In this document: one piece after another, positions 1 through 9,957 of the stretch | Numbering within the stretch: the first letter of the stretch is position 1 | How the letters are laid out: the number at the start of each line of letters is the position of its first letter | NCBI RefSeq assembly: GCF_003590145.2 | Contig: NZ_CP060436.1 | Location: 1,274,001 to 1,338,000 of the forward strand | DNA from: Pseudooceanicola algae | GTDB taxonomy: Bacteria > Pseudomonadota > Alphaproteobacteria > Rhodobacterales > Rhodobacteraceae | Direction of reading: 5' to 3' | DNA length: 64,000 nt | Notes under the pieces: model-generated | Seen by the model: only the letters and a program-made list of their open reading frames with translations | Database searches by the model: none | What the model was told of the DNA's origin: nothing | Made by a program: the position numbers and the translations under genes

Positions 1-1521
1 CGAAAAGCCCCGCACCGGGCCGGAGCCAAGCACGAAGAGGATCGCCGCCACGATAAAGGTGGTGATATTGGCATCCACGATCGCCGAGAGCGCGCGGTCA
101 TAGCCAAGCTCGATGGCCCGCGCCGGACCCTTGGCGGTCTTGCTTTCCTCGCGGATGCGTTCGAACACCAGCACGTTGGCGTCGACCGCCATGCCGATGG
201 TCAGCACGATGCCCGCGATCCCCGGCAAGGTCAGCGTCGCGCCGATCATGCTCAGGATGCCGAAGATCAGCCCGACGTTCAGGATCAGCGCGATATTGGC
301 GAAGATCCCGAACAGGCCATAGCTGAGCGCCATGAAGACCAGCACCGCGATCCCGGCCACGATACAGGCGATCTTGCCTGCCTGGATGCTGTCGGCGCCC
401 AGTTCCGGCCCAATGGTGCGTTCCTCGAGGAAATCAAGCCCCGCAGGCAGCGCCCCGGCGCGCAGCAGGACAGCTAGGTTGGTACTTTCCTCGACCGAGA
501 AGTTGCCGGTGATGATGCCCGAGCCGCCCGCGATATGGGCCTGGATTACCGGGGCCGAGATGACCTCGTCATCCAGGACGATCGCGAAGGGATTGCCGAT
601 GTTCTGCGCGGTGTAGTCGCCGAACTTGCGCGCCCCCGAGGGATTGAAGCGGAAGCTGACTGCAGCGCGCCCGTTCTGGTCGAAGGTCGGCTGCGCGTCG
701 GTCAGCGCCTCGCCCGAAACCACGGGCGCGGTTTCCAGCAGGTAGAAGACGCCCGGTTCATCCAGCGACGGCAGGATTTCTTCGCCGGCAGAGGCCGAGG
801 CATCTTCGCTGACGCCACGGCGCACGACCGGTTGGAAGCTGAGTTGCGCGGTGGTGCCGATGATCTCTTTCAGCTCGTCGGCGGAGCCAACGCCCGGCAC
901 CTCGATCAGGATACGATCCTGACCCTGACGCTGGATCGTGGGTTCGCGGGTCCCGACCTCGTCGATACGACGGCGAATAATTTCAAGGCTTTGGCGGACG
1001 GTACGGTCGTCCATCGCCGTGCGCTCGGCTTCGGACAGGTTGACAGTCAGCACGTCGCCGGTGCCCGAAACCTCGATATCCGTGGCCCCGGCACCGGTCA
1101 GTGACACGACCGGCTGCGCCAGGCTGCGCACCGTGCGGATCGCGTCATCCATGCCGTCGGGGGAGCCGATGCGCACCTTCAGTTCGCCGCCGTCCGAGGG
1201 CAGCAGACGGATGGTACCGACGCTGTCACGCTGATCGCGCAACAGGTTGCGCACATCCGGCCAGAGTCCCTGCATCCGGGTTTCATAGACATCCGCCACC
1301 CGCACTTCGGCCAGCAGATGCGCCCCGCCCCGCAGGTCGAGGCCCAGGTTGACGAGACCAGAGGGCAGGAAGGAAGGCCAGCCTGTCCCCGTGCTCCCGG
1401 CGCTCACTTCATCGTTATATCGTTCCACCCGCGGGTAGAAGACATTCGGAAGGGCCAGCACCAGACCGAGGGCGACAAGCCCCCAGATCAGGACCCGTTT
1501 CCACGTTTCGATCTGCAGCAT
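1..1521 (-). CDS. secD: Protein translocase subunit SecD (C-terminus outside window)
   Basis: Inner-membrane subunit of the SecDF complex, which uses the proton gradient to help pull secreted proteins through SecYEG. The 507 visible codons begin ATG with an N-terminal membrane segment (VLIWGLVALGLVLALP, about residues 10-25). The family signature LGLDLRGGAHL comes soon after, then the large periplasmic P1 domain with IDEVGTREPTIQRQG. The transmembrane block contains GMAVDANVLVFERIREE. Only the last few dozen residues lie beyond base 1, so the truncation is the window edge and not a defect. yajC lies 24 bases upstream on the same strand, the usual yajC-secD order. Confidence 0.97.
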   Translation of the reverse strand, partial: MLQIETWKRVLIWGLVALGLVLALPNVFYPRVERYNDEVSAGSTGTGWPSFLPSGLVNLGLDLRGGAHLLAEVRVADVYETRMQGLWPDVRNLLRDQRDSVGTIRLLPSDGGELKVRIGSPDGMDDAIRTVRSLAQPVVSLTGAGATDIEVSGTGDVLTVNLSEAERTAMDDRTVRQSLEIIRRRIDEVGTREPTIQRQGQDRILIEVPGVGSADELKEIIGTTAQLSFQPVVRRGVSEDASASAGEEILPSLDEPGVFYLLETAPVVSGEALTDAQPTFDQNGRAAVSFRFNPSGARKFGDYTAQNIGNPFAIVLDDEVISAPVIQAHIAGGSGIITGNFSVEESTNLAVLLRAGALPAGLDFLEERTIGPELGADSIQAGKIACIVAGIAVLVFMALSYGLFGIFANIALILNVGLIFGILSMIGATLTLPGIAGIVLTIGMAVDANVLVFERIREESKTAKGPARAIELGYDRALSAIVDANITTFIVAAILFVLGSGPVRGFS

Positions 1522-1545
1522 ATTGCTGACCCTTTCGCGACTGGC

Positions 1546-1839
1546 TTATTTCGCTTCCGCGGCCGGCTCGGTTTTCGAAATGACATTGGACAGCGTCGAT
1601 TTCACGACACGGACCTTGACGCCTTCGGCAATCTCGACTTCGACTTCGCCGTCTTCCTTGACCTTGGAGACCTTGCCGATGATGCCGCCCTGGGTGATCA
1701 CCTGGTCGCCACGCCGTACGCCTTCGACCATCGCCTTGTGGTCCTTCATCTTTTTCTGCTGGGGACGGATCAGCAGGAAATACATGATCGCGAAGATCAG
1801 GATGAGGGGCAAAAACTGTCCAAGTGCTGCGGGGTCCAT
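1546..1839 (-). CDS. yajC: Sec translocon accessory subunit YajC
   Basis: Small single-pass inner-membrane protein of the SecDF-YajC holotranslocon, 97 residues. It has one N-terminal membrane helix (LPLILIFAIMYFLLIRP, residues 10-26) followed by the family motif RPQQKKMKDH and a cytoplasmic domain with RRGDQVITQGGIIGKV. ATG start at 1839. It is co-directional with and just upstream of secD, so one transcript is likely. Confidence 0.97.
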   Translation of the reverse strand: MDPAALGQFLPLILIFAIMYFLLIRPQQKKMKDHKAMVEGVRRGDQVITQGGIIGKVSKVKEDGEVEVEIAEGVKVRVVKSTLSNVISKTEPAAEAK

Positions 1840-2126
1840 TCAAGGTTCCTTCTGGCTGTGTGCTGACGGGCCAAGCCCGCGAATTTCGCCGGAACCTATG
1901 TGCGAGGGGGCGGGATTGCAAGGATGGATGGGGGGCCAGTGGGGCTTTCGGGGGCTCCACCTTGACCACGTTTCGGTGAGCGGTGTCGGGCTGGTGCGCC
2001 GCATCCGACTGGTCGTTGGATCAATTCAGTCATGCCTCGGTGTTTCCGGGCTTGAACGCTGCCATGGGCTTGCCACGCATCGCAGGGTGGTTGACGCTGT
2101 GGAACGGTGAATGTGGGGATTGGCGC

Positions 2127-3435
2127 ATGGCAAAGAACACCAAAGATCTGTTCGACTGGCTTGGCCTCCCGACCGAGCCAGACTTTTCCCGCGCTCGCTG
2201 CCTAGGCAAGACATTTGGTTTCATCTTGTTTGGAACGGTCCTAGCCCTCGCTGGCTTGGTCCTGTTCGAGACGTTCTCTGCACTTTTAGGTGTTGGTCTG
2301 GAAGACGGCACTACGCAGCACGAGGCAATCCGAAATACCGGCCTCGCCCTTGCGGCGATCCTCGGCGTGCCCTTTCTGATATGGCGAAGCATCGTCGCCC
2401 AGAAGCAGGTCGATGTGACGGAACAGGGCCACATCACCGACCGGATCAACAAGGCGGTCGAGGGGCTGGGAGCGGAGAAGATGGTAAAGCGCGTGATCGA
2501 GACGCCACGCTATCAGAAGACCGGCAGGCCGGAGGCCGACAGGAAATGGGTCCGTGACGCCGATGGAAATCCAGTCCCTGCCCTTGGTCCGGACAGCACG
2601 CCCCCTTGTCGAAAGGGAGACCTTGGAAAGCACCGAGCCAAACCTGGAAGTCCGCATCGGCGCGATCCTCTCGCTGGAACGCATTGCGCAGGACAGTGCC
2701 CGCGATCACATCCAGATCATGAAGATCCTTTGTGCCTATGTCCGGGAGAATATCGGCGGACGGCAGATCGCGATGCCGGCAGAGGATGCCAGCCCGGAGA
2801 AGTGGCGGGAATGGGGCGGGTCGGCCTCAACGCCGCTCCGGCTGGATCTGGACATGGCGCTGAAGGTCATCGAAGATCGGGATCCAACCCGCAAGGCCCA
2901 CGAAGCGATCGCCACACCGCCATATGTGCTTGGCCTTGAGCGGTTGGAGGCAACCAAGCTCGATCTCTTCGGGCGGAACCTTGAAAAGGCGAACCTCTCG
3001 GGCGCGCGTATGCAAGGGGCGCACCTCGTGGACGCGACGTTGCTTGGGGCGAAGCTCGGGGGCGCGCAGTTGCAGGGGGCGGACCTCGGGGGCGCGCAGT
3101 TGCAGGGGGCGAATCTCGAGGACGCGAAGTTGCAGGCGGCGGACCTCTGGGGTGCTCAGCTCGACATTAAAACCTCCTTGGCACGGGCTGATTTTCGGGG
3201 CGCCGCGGTCAAGAACGTCGACTTATCAAATGTACCCCAGATCACCGGTCACCTTACGTCCCTTTTCGGCGACGCTTCGGTAAGCTTGCCCTCCGGGGCA
3301 CGGCCGGGACAGGAAGGTTGGCCAGAAAAGTGGCCGACATTCGAATTGGATCCCGGAGAATTCCGGAATGAATGGCAGAAGTGGCAGGCCGACCCGGAAG
3401 CCTACACACCACCCATCGAGAACCTCCGCCCTTAA
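2127..3435 (+). pseudogene. Pentapeptide-repeat membrane protein, broken by a +1 frameshift
   Basis: Two adjacent frames together make one recognisable protein. The first, from the ATG at 2127, encodes two membrane segments (FILFGTVLALAGLVLF; ALAAILGVPFLIW) and a linker ending RKWVRDADGNPVPALGPDSTP. The second continues VERETLESTEPNLEVRIGAI and then a C-terminal pentapeptide-repeat domain with A(D/N)L-type repeats. The frames join perfectly if one C is removed from the run of five at 2601-2605, giving STPLVERETLES and a protein of about 435 residues. Reading is otherwise open to the stop at 3435. It is either a genuinely inactivated gene or a base-call error in a homopolymer. Pentapeptide domains form right-handed beta-helices; the role of this membrane-anchored type is unknown. 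Confidence 0.85.
3001..3150 (+). repeat. Five tandem 30-bp units encoding pentapeptide pairs
   Basis: Five consecutive 30-base units, each encoding two pentapeptides, lie inside the pentapeptide-repeat gene. Units three and four (3061-3090, 3091-3120) differ at only a few bases, suggesting recent duplication within the array. Examples are GAQLQGADLG then GAQLQGANLE. Confidence 0.85.
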
Positions 3436-3602
3436 GATGCGTGTTCACACGCACCACCCCGCCCCCCGCCCAAAATCCCTTTGTCCCATGCCCTCAATAC
3501 GATGCGCACCGACGCCCCTGCGCCCCTCGCACCTTCCGGTTACCATTCCGGAAGGAATCCGGCATAACCCCTGCACGAATCTCATCCCAAGGAGTGCAAG
3601 AC

Positions 3603-4895
3603 ATGCATGACATCCGCACCATCCGCGACAACCCGGCCGCTTTCGATGCCGCCCTGTCCCGCCGTGGAAGTTCGCCGCTGTCGTCTGACATCCTTGCGCT
3701 CGACGAAACCCGTCGCGCCCGGATCAATGCCGCCGAGACCGCGCAGGCCGAGCAGAACAAGGCCTCCAAGGAAGTCGGCAAGGCCAAGGCCAGCGGCGAC
3801 GAGGCCGAATTCGAACGCCTGCGCGCGCTGGTCGCCGGCAAGAAGGAAGAAGTCGCGCAACTACAGGCCGAGGCCAAGGACCTGGACGCCCAGCTGATCG
3901 ACCTGCTGATGGGCATCCCCAACCTGCCCTTCGACGACACGCCCGATGGCGCCGACGAATCCGAGAACGTCGAGATGCACCGCAAGGGCACCCCGCCCGC
4001 CTTCGACTTCAAGGCGCTCGAGCATTACGACCTGCCCTCCGTCAGGAACGGCATGGATTTTGAAACCGCCGCCAAGCTGTCGGGCAGCCGCTTCGTCGTG
4101 CTCTCGGGCGCGGTCGCGCGCATCCACCGGGCGCTGGCGCAGTTCATGCTGAACACCCATGTCGAGGAAAACGGCCTGACCGAGACCTGGACCCCGGTGC
4201 TGGTGCGCGAAGAGATGATGCGCGGCACCGGCCAGTTGCCGAAGTTCGGCGAAGACAGCTATCAGACCACCAACGGCTGGTGGCTGGTGCCGACCGCCGA
4301 GGTGCCGCTGACCAATATCGTGAACGACTGCACGATCGAGGAAAGCTACCTGCCGCGCCGCTATGTCGCGCACACGCAGTGCTTCCGTTCCGAAGCGGGC
4401 TCGGCCGGGCGCGACACCGCCGGCATGCTGCGCCAGCACCAGTTCGAGAAGGTCGAGATGGTTTCGATCACCCATCCCGACAAGTCCCGGGACGAGCTGG
4501 ACCGCATGACGACATGCGCCGAAGGCATCCTGGAACGGCTCGGTCTGGCCTATCGCACCGTGGTGCTTTGCACCGGCGACATCGGCTTCGGCGCGCGCCG
4601 CACCCATGACATCGAGGTCTGGCTGCCGGGGCAGGATACCTACCGCGAGATCTCCTCCGTCTCGGTCTGCGGCGACTTCCAGGCGCGGCGCATGAACGCC
4701 CGCTTCAAGCCTGCCGAGGGCGGCAAACCCGGCTTCGTGCACACGCTGAACGGCTCGGGCCTTGCTGTCGGGCGCTGCCTGATCGCGGTGCTGGAGAACG
4801 GTCAGAACGCCGATGGCTCCGTCACCCTGCCCGAGGTCCTGTCGCCCTACCTTGGCGGCAAGCTGACCCTCACGGTCGAGGGCACGCTGGCCTGA
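3603..4895 (+). CDS. serS: Serine--tRNA ligase
   Basis: Class II aminoacyl-tRNA synthetase charging tRNA-Ser (and tRNA-Sec where present), 430 residues, the normal length. The N-terminal [18 protein letters not shown] leads into the two-helix coiled-coil arm that contacts the tRNA (residues about 30-105). Class II motif 2 is visible as [21 protein letters not shown] (about 260-280) and motif 3 as [16 protein letters not shown] (about 383-398). The start at 3603 is supported by AAGGAG at 3589-3594; the frame stays open upstream but with non-family sequence. A strong terminator follows. Confidence 0.98.
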   Translation: MHDIRTIRDNPAAFDAALSRRGSSPLSSDILALDETRRARINAAETAQAEQNKASKEVGKAKASGDEAEFERLRALVAGKKEEVAQLQAEAKDLDAQLIDLLMGIPNLPFDDTPDGADESENVEMHRKGTPPAFDFKALEHYDLPSVRNGMDFETAAKLSGSRFVVLSGAVARIHRALAQFMLNTHVEENGLTETWTPVLVREEMMRGTGQLPKFGEDSYQTTNGWWLVPTAEVPLTNIVNDCTIEESYLPRRYVAHTQCFRSEAGSAGRDTAGMLRQHQFEKVEMVSITHPDKSRDELDRMTTCAEGILERLGLAYRTVVLCTGDIGFGARRTHDIEVWLPGQDTYREISSVSVCGDFQARRMNARFKPAEGGKPGFVHTLNGSGLAVGRCLIAVLENGQNADGSVTLPEVLSPYLGGKLTLTVEGTLA

Positions 4896-4925
4896 CAAGG
4901 CGCCCCCGCGAGACACGACATTATG

Positions 4926-4956
4926 AAGGCCGGGGGTGAACCAACCCCCGGCCTTT
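4926..4956 (+). terminator. Rho-independent terminator of serS
   Basis: Perfect 12-bp inverted repeat (AAGGCCGGGGGT / ACCCCCGGCCTT) with a 6-base loop, 30 bases after the serS stop. The stem ends in a short T run. Confidence 0.85.
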
Positions 4957-5004
4957 CGCGTAGTATGCATGAAGCATATGTCCGAAAGACAAGGGAGAAT
5001 TCAC

Positions 5005-5727
5005 ATGCCGCGGATCAAGGCCATCCTGGTGCTACTGGCGGTCGTCGCCTTTGCACTGTCGCCCGTGCTGTCGTCGGGCTTTTCCGGCTTCACCGGCGAT
5101 CAGTTCCCGATCCCGCAGAACGACCCGCCGATCCAGCCGCTTGGCCTGACCTTCGCGGTGATCTGGACGGTGATCTACGGCTGGCTGATCGTGATGGGCG
5201 TCTTTGGCCTGTTGCGGCGCGCCGAGGATCCCGCCTGGGACCGCGCCCGCTGGCCGCTGCTGGCGAGCCTGGTTCTGGGGGCCATGTGGATCCCCACCGC
5301 CAATGCCTCGCCCATCTGGGCCACGCTGATGATCTGGGCCATGCTGGGCACGGCGCTCTGGGCGCTGTTCCTGGTGCCGGTGAAGGATCGGTTCTGGTTG
5401 CAGGCACCGGTCGGCCTTTACGCGGGCTGGCTGACGGCGGCGGCCAATGTCGGCACCGCCGTGGTCGCCACCGGATACGGCGCGACGCCGGTGCTGGTGG
5501 TGCACGGAGCCTTCCTGATCGTGGCAAGCTGGATCGCCATAGCCGTCGCGCGGATCGGCGGGCGCTATCCCTTCTACGTGCTGGCCATGCTCTGGGCATT
5601 GGGCGGCATCGTCGCGGACAACCTGATCGCGGGGCGCTGGATCTTCGCGGCCGTGGCCGCCGTGATCTTCGTCGTGCTCATCCCGGTGGGGTGGCAGAAC
5701 CTCGAAAGGTTCCGCCGCGCCGTTTAG
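5005..5727 (+). CDS. TspO/MBR-like multi-pass membrane protein
   Basis: 240-residue polytopic membrane protein with about seven hydrophobic segments and many aromatic residues. [20 protein letters not shown] and [17 protein letters not shown] resemble the tryptophan-rich TspO/MBR superfamily, in its longer bacterial form. In that family the proteins bind tetrapyrroles or sterol-like ligands; here the ligand is unknown. The start at 5005 is preceded by AAGGGAG with good spacing; upstream in-frame ATGs overlap the serS terminator. Its stop overlaps the stop of der on the other strand (TTAG, 5724-5727). Confidence 0.7.
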   Translation: MPRIKAILVLLAVVAFALSPVLSSGFSGFTGDQFPIPQNDPPIQPLGLTFAVIWTVIYGWLIVMGVFGLLRRAEDPAWDRARWPLLASLVLGAMWIPTANASPIWATLMIWAMLGTALWALFLVPVKDRFWLQAPVGLYAGWLTAAANVGTAVVATGYGATPVLVVHGAFLIVASWIAIAVARIGGRYPFYVLAMLWALGGIVADNLIAGRWIFAAVAAVIFVVLIPVGWQNLERFRRAV

Positions 5728-7265
5728 GAGGGCTTGCGCCCCAAAGGCTTGCCGCCCGAGGGACGCGAACCGCGCTTCTTCGGCTTGGCATCCGCAGGCG
5801 CCTTCCCAAGGTGCTTGCGCAGCCGGGACGGGGTCGATTTCGTCTTGTTCTGGTAGGGGTTGCGATCCCCCTGCCCGCGCATGGTCAGCCGGATCGGCGT
5901 GCCGGGCATGTCGAAATCGCCGCGCAGGCCGTTCACGAGATAGCGCGAATAGCTGGCCGGCATCTTGTCGGGGTGCGAGCACATCACGACGAAGCCCGGC
6001 GGCCGGGTCTTGGCCTGGGTCATGTAGCGCAGCTTGATCCGGTGACCGCCCGGCGCGGGGGGCGGGTGCTGTTCCAGCATCGCCTGCAGCCAGCGGTTCA
6101 GCTTGCCGGTCGAAACACGGCGGTTCCAGGTTTCGTGTGCCTTGATGATGGCCGCCTGCAGACGGTCGAGGCCACGGCCCGTCTTGGCCGACACGGTAAT
6201 CAGCGGCGCGCCGCGAAGTTGGGGCAGAAGACGTTCAAAGCTTTCCTTCAGCGCCTTCAGCTTTTCCTGCTTCTCGTCCTCGATGTCCCACTTGTTGACC
6301 GCGATGACCACGGCGCGGCCTTCGCGCTCGGCAAGGTCCGCGATCCGCAGGTCCTGTTGTTCAAACGGAATGGCGGCATCCAGCAGCACCACGACGACCT
6401 CTGCGAACTTGACCGCACGCAGACCGTCGGAAACCGACAGCTTCTCGACCTTGTCCTGCACCTTGGCCTTCTTGCGCATGCCGGCGGTGTCGAAGATCTT
6501 CACCGGCACCCCGTCCCAGTCGACGCGAAGCGAGATCGAATCCCGCGTGATCCCCGCCTCGGGTCCGGTCAGCAGACGCTCTTCGCCGACGATCTTGTTG
6601 ATCAGCGTGGATTTCCCGGCGTTCGGGCGGCCGACGACGGCGACCTGTAGCGGCCGTTCTGCGGTCGGGCGCCAGGCGGCTTCGTCTTCTTCCTCGGTCC
6701 CGTCTTCCTCGCGCAGGTCGACATCGAGCTGGGGCGCGAAGGTTTCGGCCAGGGCCGCGCGTTCCTCGAATTCGTCCGAGATCGGCATCAGCATGGAGTA
6801 GAGCTCGGACATGCCTTCGCCGTGTTCGGCCGAGATGCGCAGCGGTTCGCCAAGGCCGAGGCCATAGGCCTCGATCACGCCGGCGTCGGCGGCGCGGCCT
6901 TCGGACTTGTTGCAGCCCAGGATCACGCGCGGGGCCCGCTTGCGCAGGATCTCGGCGAATAGCTGGTCGGTCGGGGTCACACCGGCGCGGGCGTCGATCA
7001 TGAACAGGCAGACATCGGCCATGTCGACGGCGCGTTCGGTCAGCTTGCGCATCCGGCCCTGCAGGCTTTCGTCGGTGGCTTCTTCGAGGCCGGCGGTGTC
7101 GATCACGGTGAATTCGATGTCCCCCAGCCGCGCCGCACCTTCGCGCAGGTCGCGGGTCACGCCGGGCTGGTCATCGACCAGGGCGATCTTCTTGCCGACC
7201 AAGCGGTTGAACAGGGTCGACTTGCCGACGTTGGGACGGCCGACAATGGCAAGGGTGAAGGACAT
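5724..7265 (-). CDS. der: Ribosome-assembly GTPase Der (EngA)
   Basis: Tandem-GTPase protein needed for 50S subunit maturation, about 513 residues. Two complete G domains are seen: the first P-loop GRPNVGKST at residues 9-17 with DTAG, the second GRPNAGKST near residue 207 with DTAGMRKK and NKWD. A C-terminal KH-like domain follows ([23 protein letters not shown]) and a basic tail rich in K/R. The chosen ATG at 7265 places the first beta strand ([12 protein letters not shown]) normally; in-frame sequence upstream is not family-like. It follows bamB and yfgM on the same strand, as in many proteobacteria. Confidence 0.97.
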   Translation of the reverse strand: MSFTLAIVGRPNVGKSTLFNRLVGKKIALVDDQPGVTRDLREGAARLGDIEFTVIDTAGLEEATDESLQGRMRKLTERAVDMADVCLFMIDARAGVTPTDQLFAEILRKRAPRVILGCNKSEGRAADAGVIEAYGLGLGEPLRISAEHGEGMSELYSMLMPISDEFEERAALAETFAPQLDVDLREEDGTEEEDEAAWRPTAERPLQVAVVGRPNAGKSTLINKIVGEERLLTGPEAGITRDSISLRVDWDGVPVKIFDTAGMRKKAKVQDKVEKLSVSDGLRAVKFAEVVVVLLDAAIPFEQQDLRIADLAEREGRAVVIAVNKWDIEDEKQEKLKALKESFERLLPQLRGAPLITVSAKTGRGLDRLQAAIIKAHETWNRRVSTGKLNRWLQAMLEQHPPPAPGGHRIKLRYMTQAKTRPPGFVVMCSHPDKMPASYSRYLVNGLRGDFDMPGTPIRLTMRGQGDRNPYQNKTKSTPSRLRKHLGKAPADAKPKKRGSRPSGGKPLGRKPS

Positions 7266-7416
7266 GGATTGCGCCTCGCAGGGGTTAGACCGGGGCAGAT
7301 ACACCAAAGCGCAGACTTGCGAAAGGGCGGATCTGAGCCCGCCCTGCGCTTCAAGCGCGGGGGTGGCCCCCGCGTCCGGTCGTTCCGTTTCTCAGGTCAC
7401 GCAGGCGGGCCGCCGC

Positions 7417-8901
7417 CTAGCGGTAGGCGTGCAGCACACCGTCGCGCGAGACCACATAAAGAATACCGCCCGCGACAACCGGAGCCGAGGCCGCGCCGCC
7501 TTCGATCGGAAGACTGCGTGTCAGGGCACCGGAGACCGGATCAAAGAAACGCACCAACCCGTCGCTGGATGCGGTGACCAGACGACCGCCAGCCAGGATC
7601 GGGCCATAATGGGCATAGACCTGTTCCTGCTTCTTGGGCTTCGTGCCGGTGAAGAAGGGCAGATCGACCGCCCAGATCCGTTCGCCGCTGCTGGCGCTCA
7701 GGCGGATCAGCTTGTTCTCGTCCGACAGCAGGAAGACCGAATTGCCCGCCGGCCAGACCGGATTCATCGGGCCCTCGTCGGCGGTCCAGAGGCGTTCGCC
7801 GTTTGCCAGTTGCAGGGCGACCATGCGCCCGGACTGGTTCCCCGCAAAGACCGTGTTGCCCGAGATCACCGGATCGCCCGTGATGTCGCTGATGTTGGAG
7901 CGCGCAAAGCCCTCGCGCCGCCCCGAGATGGGTGCGGCCCAGATCCCCAGACCCCCGCGCCGGAAGGCAGCACGCAACTCGCCCGACCCGAAGCCGAAGA
8001 TCACGTATTGGTCGTTGACCGCCGGGCTGGGCGCGCCGGACAGGTTGTTGATGTCGGGGGTGGCACTGGTTTGCCACTGCACCCGGCCATCGGATTGATT
8101 GATCGCCCAGCCCTCTTCTTCGCCGGCCGTGACATAGACGAGGTCGCCGTAGGCCGAGGGCGCGCCAGTGGCCGAAGCCCCCAGCTTCTGTTGCCATAGA
8201 ACCGCGCCGCTGGCCGGATCAAGCGCCGTCAGCATACCATAACCCGAAGCGACGAACAGCCGCCCGTTGGCGTAGGCCAGACCGCCGCCCGAGGCTTCGC
8301 CGGCGCGGTCCTGCACCGGGGTCAGGTCGCGGCTCCACAAGGTTTGTCCACCAGGCGTGACGGCCGTGACACTGGCCCCCGCATCCATGGCAAAGACACG
8401 TCCCGCGGCAACGACCGGATCGGCGGTGATCTCGGATTTGCGGGTCTCGCCCTCTCCGACGGAGACGGCCCAGATTTCCTGCGCATTGGCGCCAAGTGCC
8501 GCGTTGGAGGTCCGTGTGGCGGGCGATCCCGCGCCTTGGGTCCAATCCGCATTGGCGGAAATCGCCGGCAGCGAAATCGGCTCGGCCCGGTTGACGGGCG
8601 GGGCTTCCTGGGCTGCGGTGTCGCCCGTGACGGCGTGCAGATCTTCGCGCGGCCCGCTCAGCAGGATCTCGCGCTCCGTGCAGGCCGACAGGGCCATGAG
8701 CCCCGCAACTGCCGCGACAATCGCCGCGTGTCCGACCGGCTTGCGGCCCCGCGCCGCAGACCCGAAGGCCCTTGAACGCCCAACTTGTGCGGATTGCACC
8801 GAATGGTCCGATTGCACCACTTGCCCGGTGTCAGCCACTGGCCCCGAGTTATGGGATTTCGTCACTGCCTTTGCCATGCCCGCCCTTCGTCTTGACGCCA
8901 T
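7417..8901 (-). CDS. bamB: Outer-membrane assembly lipoprotein BamB-like (PQQ beta-propeller)
   Basis: Beta-propeller lipoprotein of the BAM complex, which inserts outer-membrane proteins. The N-terminus is long and polar, then a hydrophobic stretch ends in the lipobox LSAC (about residues 71-74). Propeller blades follow with PQQ-type repeats such as LWSRDLT, VLWQQKLG and RIWAVDLPF. With the first ATG it is 494 residues, longer than E. coli BamB. A second ATG at 8877 (MAKAVTKSHN) has GAAGGGCGG just upstream and may be the real start. Position between yfgM and der supports the identity. A GC hairpin at 7356-7374 lies just after the gene. Confidence 0.88.
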   Translation of the reverse strand: MASRRRAGMAKAVTKSHNSGPVADTGQVVQSDHSVQSAQVGRSRAFGSAARGRKPVGHAAIVAAVAGLMALSACTEREILLSGPREDLHAVTGDTAAQEAPPVNRAEPISLPAISANADWTQGAGSPATRTSNAALGANAQEIWAVSVGEGETRKSEITADPVVAAGRVFAMDAGASVTAVTPGGQTLWSRDLTPVQDRAGEASGGGLAYANGRLFVASGYGMLTALDPASGAVLWQQKLGASATGAPSAYGDLVYVTAGEEEGWAINQSDGRVQWQTSATPDINNLSGAPSPAVNDQYVIFGFGSGELRAAFRRGGLGIWAAPISGRREGFARSNISDITGDPVISGNTVFAGNQSGRMVALQLANGERLWTADEGPMNPVWPAGNSVFLLSDENKLIRLSASSGERIWAVDLPFFTGTKPKKQEQVYAHYGPILAGGRLVTASSDGLVRFFDPVSGALTRSLPIEGGAASAPVVAGGILYVVSRDGVLHAYR

Positions 8902-9011
8902 CTAATGCCGCGTTTCCGGATAATCCGGTTTCGAGGCTCTTGTCGCTTCAATCTTGTCGCATCAAGGAGTTACCCGCGCGGTGTCCTGTCCGACCCGCGC
9001 ATCGAACCCTG

Positions 9012-9671
9012 TCAGCCCGCCTCGGCCGGTGTGCCGCCCAGGGCCACAATCAACTGACTTGTACGCTGTTGCAAGCCCTGCGTCGCCTCGGCATCCGCCT
9101 GAATGGACTGCAAGGTTTCCAATGCCTTTTCGTTATCCCCTTCCTCGACATAGGTCAGGGCAATCTGCTCTTCGGCCAGCAGGCGCAGGGGCGCACCCGG
9201 TGCCGCCAGCTGACGAAAGCCTTCGCGCCGGTCGGCCGGTTCCATGCTGTCGGTTTCCAGCATCAGCCGCTTGAAGGTCGCGAGCTGCTGATAGATCGGG
9301 TTCAGCCCCTCGCCGCCGACATTGGCCAGCAGATCCGCCGCACCGGCAGAATCGTCGCCTTCGGCAGCCGCTTCGGATGACGCGATGAAGCCGATCAGGG
9401 CCACCTGGCCCGCGTCATCGGTCTCGATCTGTTGCAGCGCCGCGATCCGGTCCCCGGCGCTGTCGTTTTCCAGCGCCGCCAGGATCGCATCACCGAAGGC
9501 CTGGGCGCTGGCGGCTGCACGGGCCTTGGAATATTCATTCCAGGTCGCGCCCGCGACGATGGCCAGGACAACCAGCACGACGATCCAGCCATAGCGCCGG
9601 ATGGCACCGAAAAGCCGGTCGCGCCGAAGCTCGTCATTCACCTCTTCAATGAAACTGTCACTGTCGCTCAC
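9012..9671 (-). CDS. YfgM-like TPR membrane protein
   Basis: 219-residue protein with a short cytoplasmic N-terminus, one membrane helix (YGWIVVLVVLAIVAGATW, about residues 27-44) and an alpha-helical periplasmic domain typical of the YfgM/TPR_21 family. YfgM is an ancillary SecYEG-associated periplasmic chaperone factor in E. coli. The gene lies upstream of bamB and der in the same direction, the same order as yfgM-bamB-der in gammaproteobacteria, which strengthens an otherwise weakly conserved assignment. Confidence 0.85.
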   Translation of the reverse strand: MSDSDSFIEEVNDELRRDRLFGAIRRYGWIVVLVVLAIVAGATWNEYSKARAAASAQAFGDAILAALENDSAGDRIAALQQIETDDAGQVALIGFIASSEAAAEGDDSAGAADLLANVGGEGLNPIYQQLATFKRLMLETDSMEPADRREGFRQLAAPGAPLRLLAEEQIALTYVEEGDNEKALETLQSIQADAEATQGLQQRTSQLIVALGGTPAEAG

Positions 9672-9957
9672 GCCGGGCCTCCCGTGGAATTTGCGCCCCT
9701 CTTAACCCAGCCCCCCGCCCCTGCCAAGCCCGCTGCCTGCGCGCATGTCCCCCGGCGGCGGTGCCCTGCCCCGAACTGGCCCGAACTGGCCCGCAGGGTC
9801 AGGTCCGCCCCGGGTGCGACACCAAAAATGTTGCGCTGCAGCAGCGGATTCGCCAAGGTGAGACCAATAGTTCAGTTTCTTTCCTCAAAAGACTTGTATT
9901 GTCCTGCGCCCTCTCTAACCCGGGTTGCAACTTTGCGTGAAACATCAGGTGCGGATC

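Noticed and set aside
1-1521. Truncated secD as a pseudogene
   Set aside because: The frame is open to base 1, so the window edge explains the missing end. The same holds for phnD at 64000.
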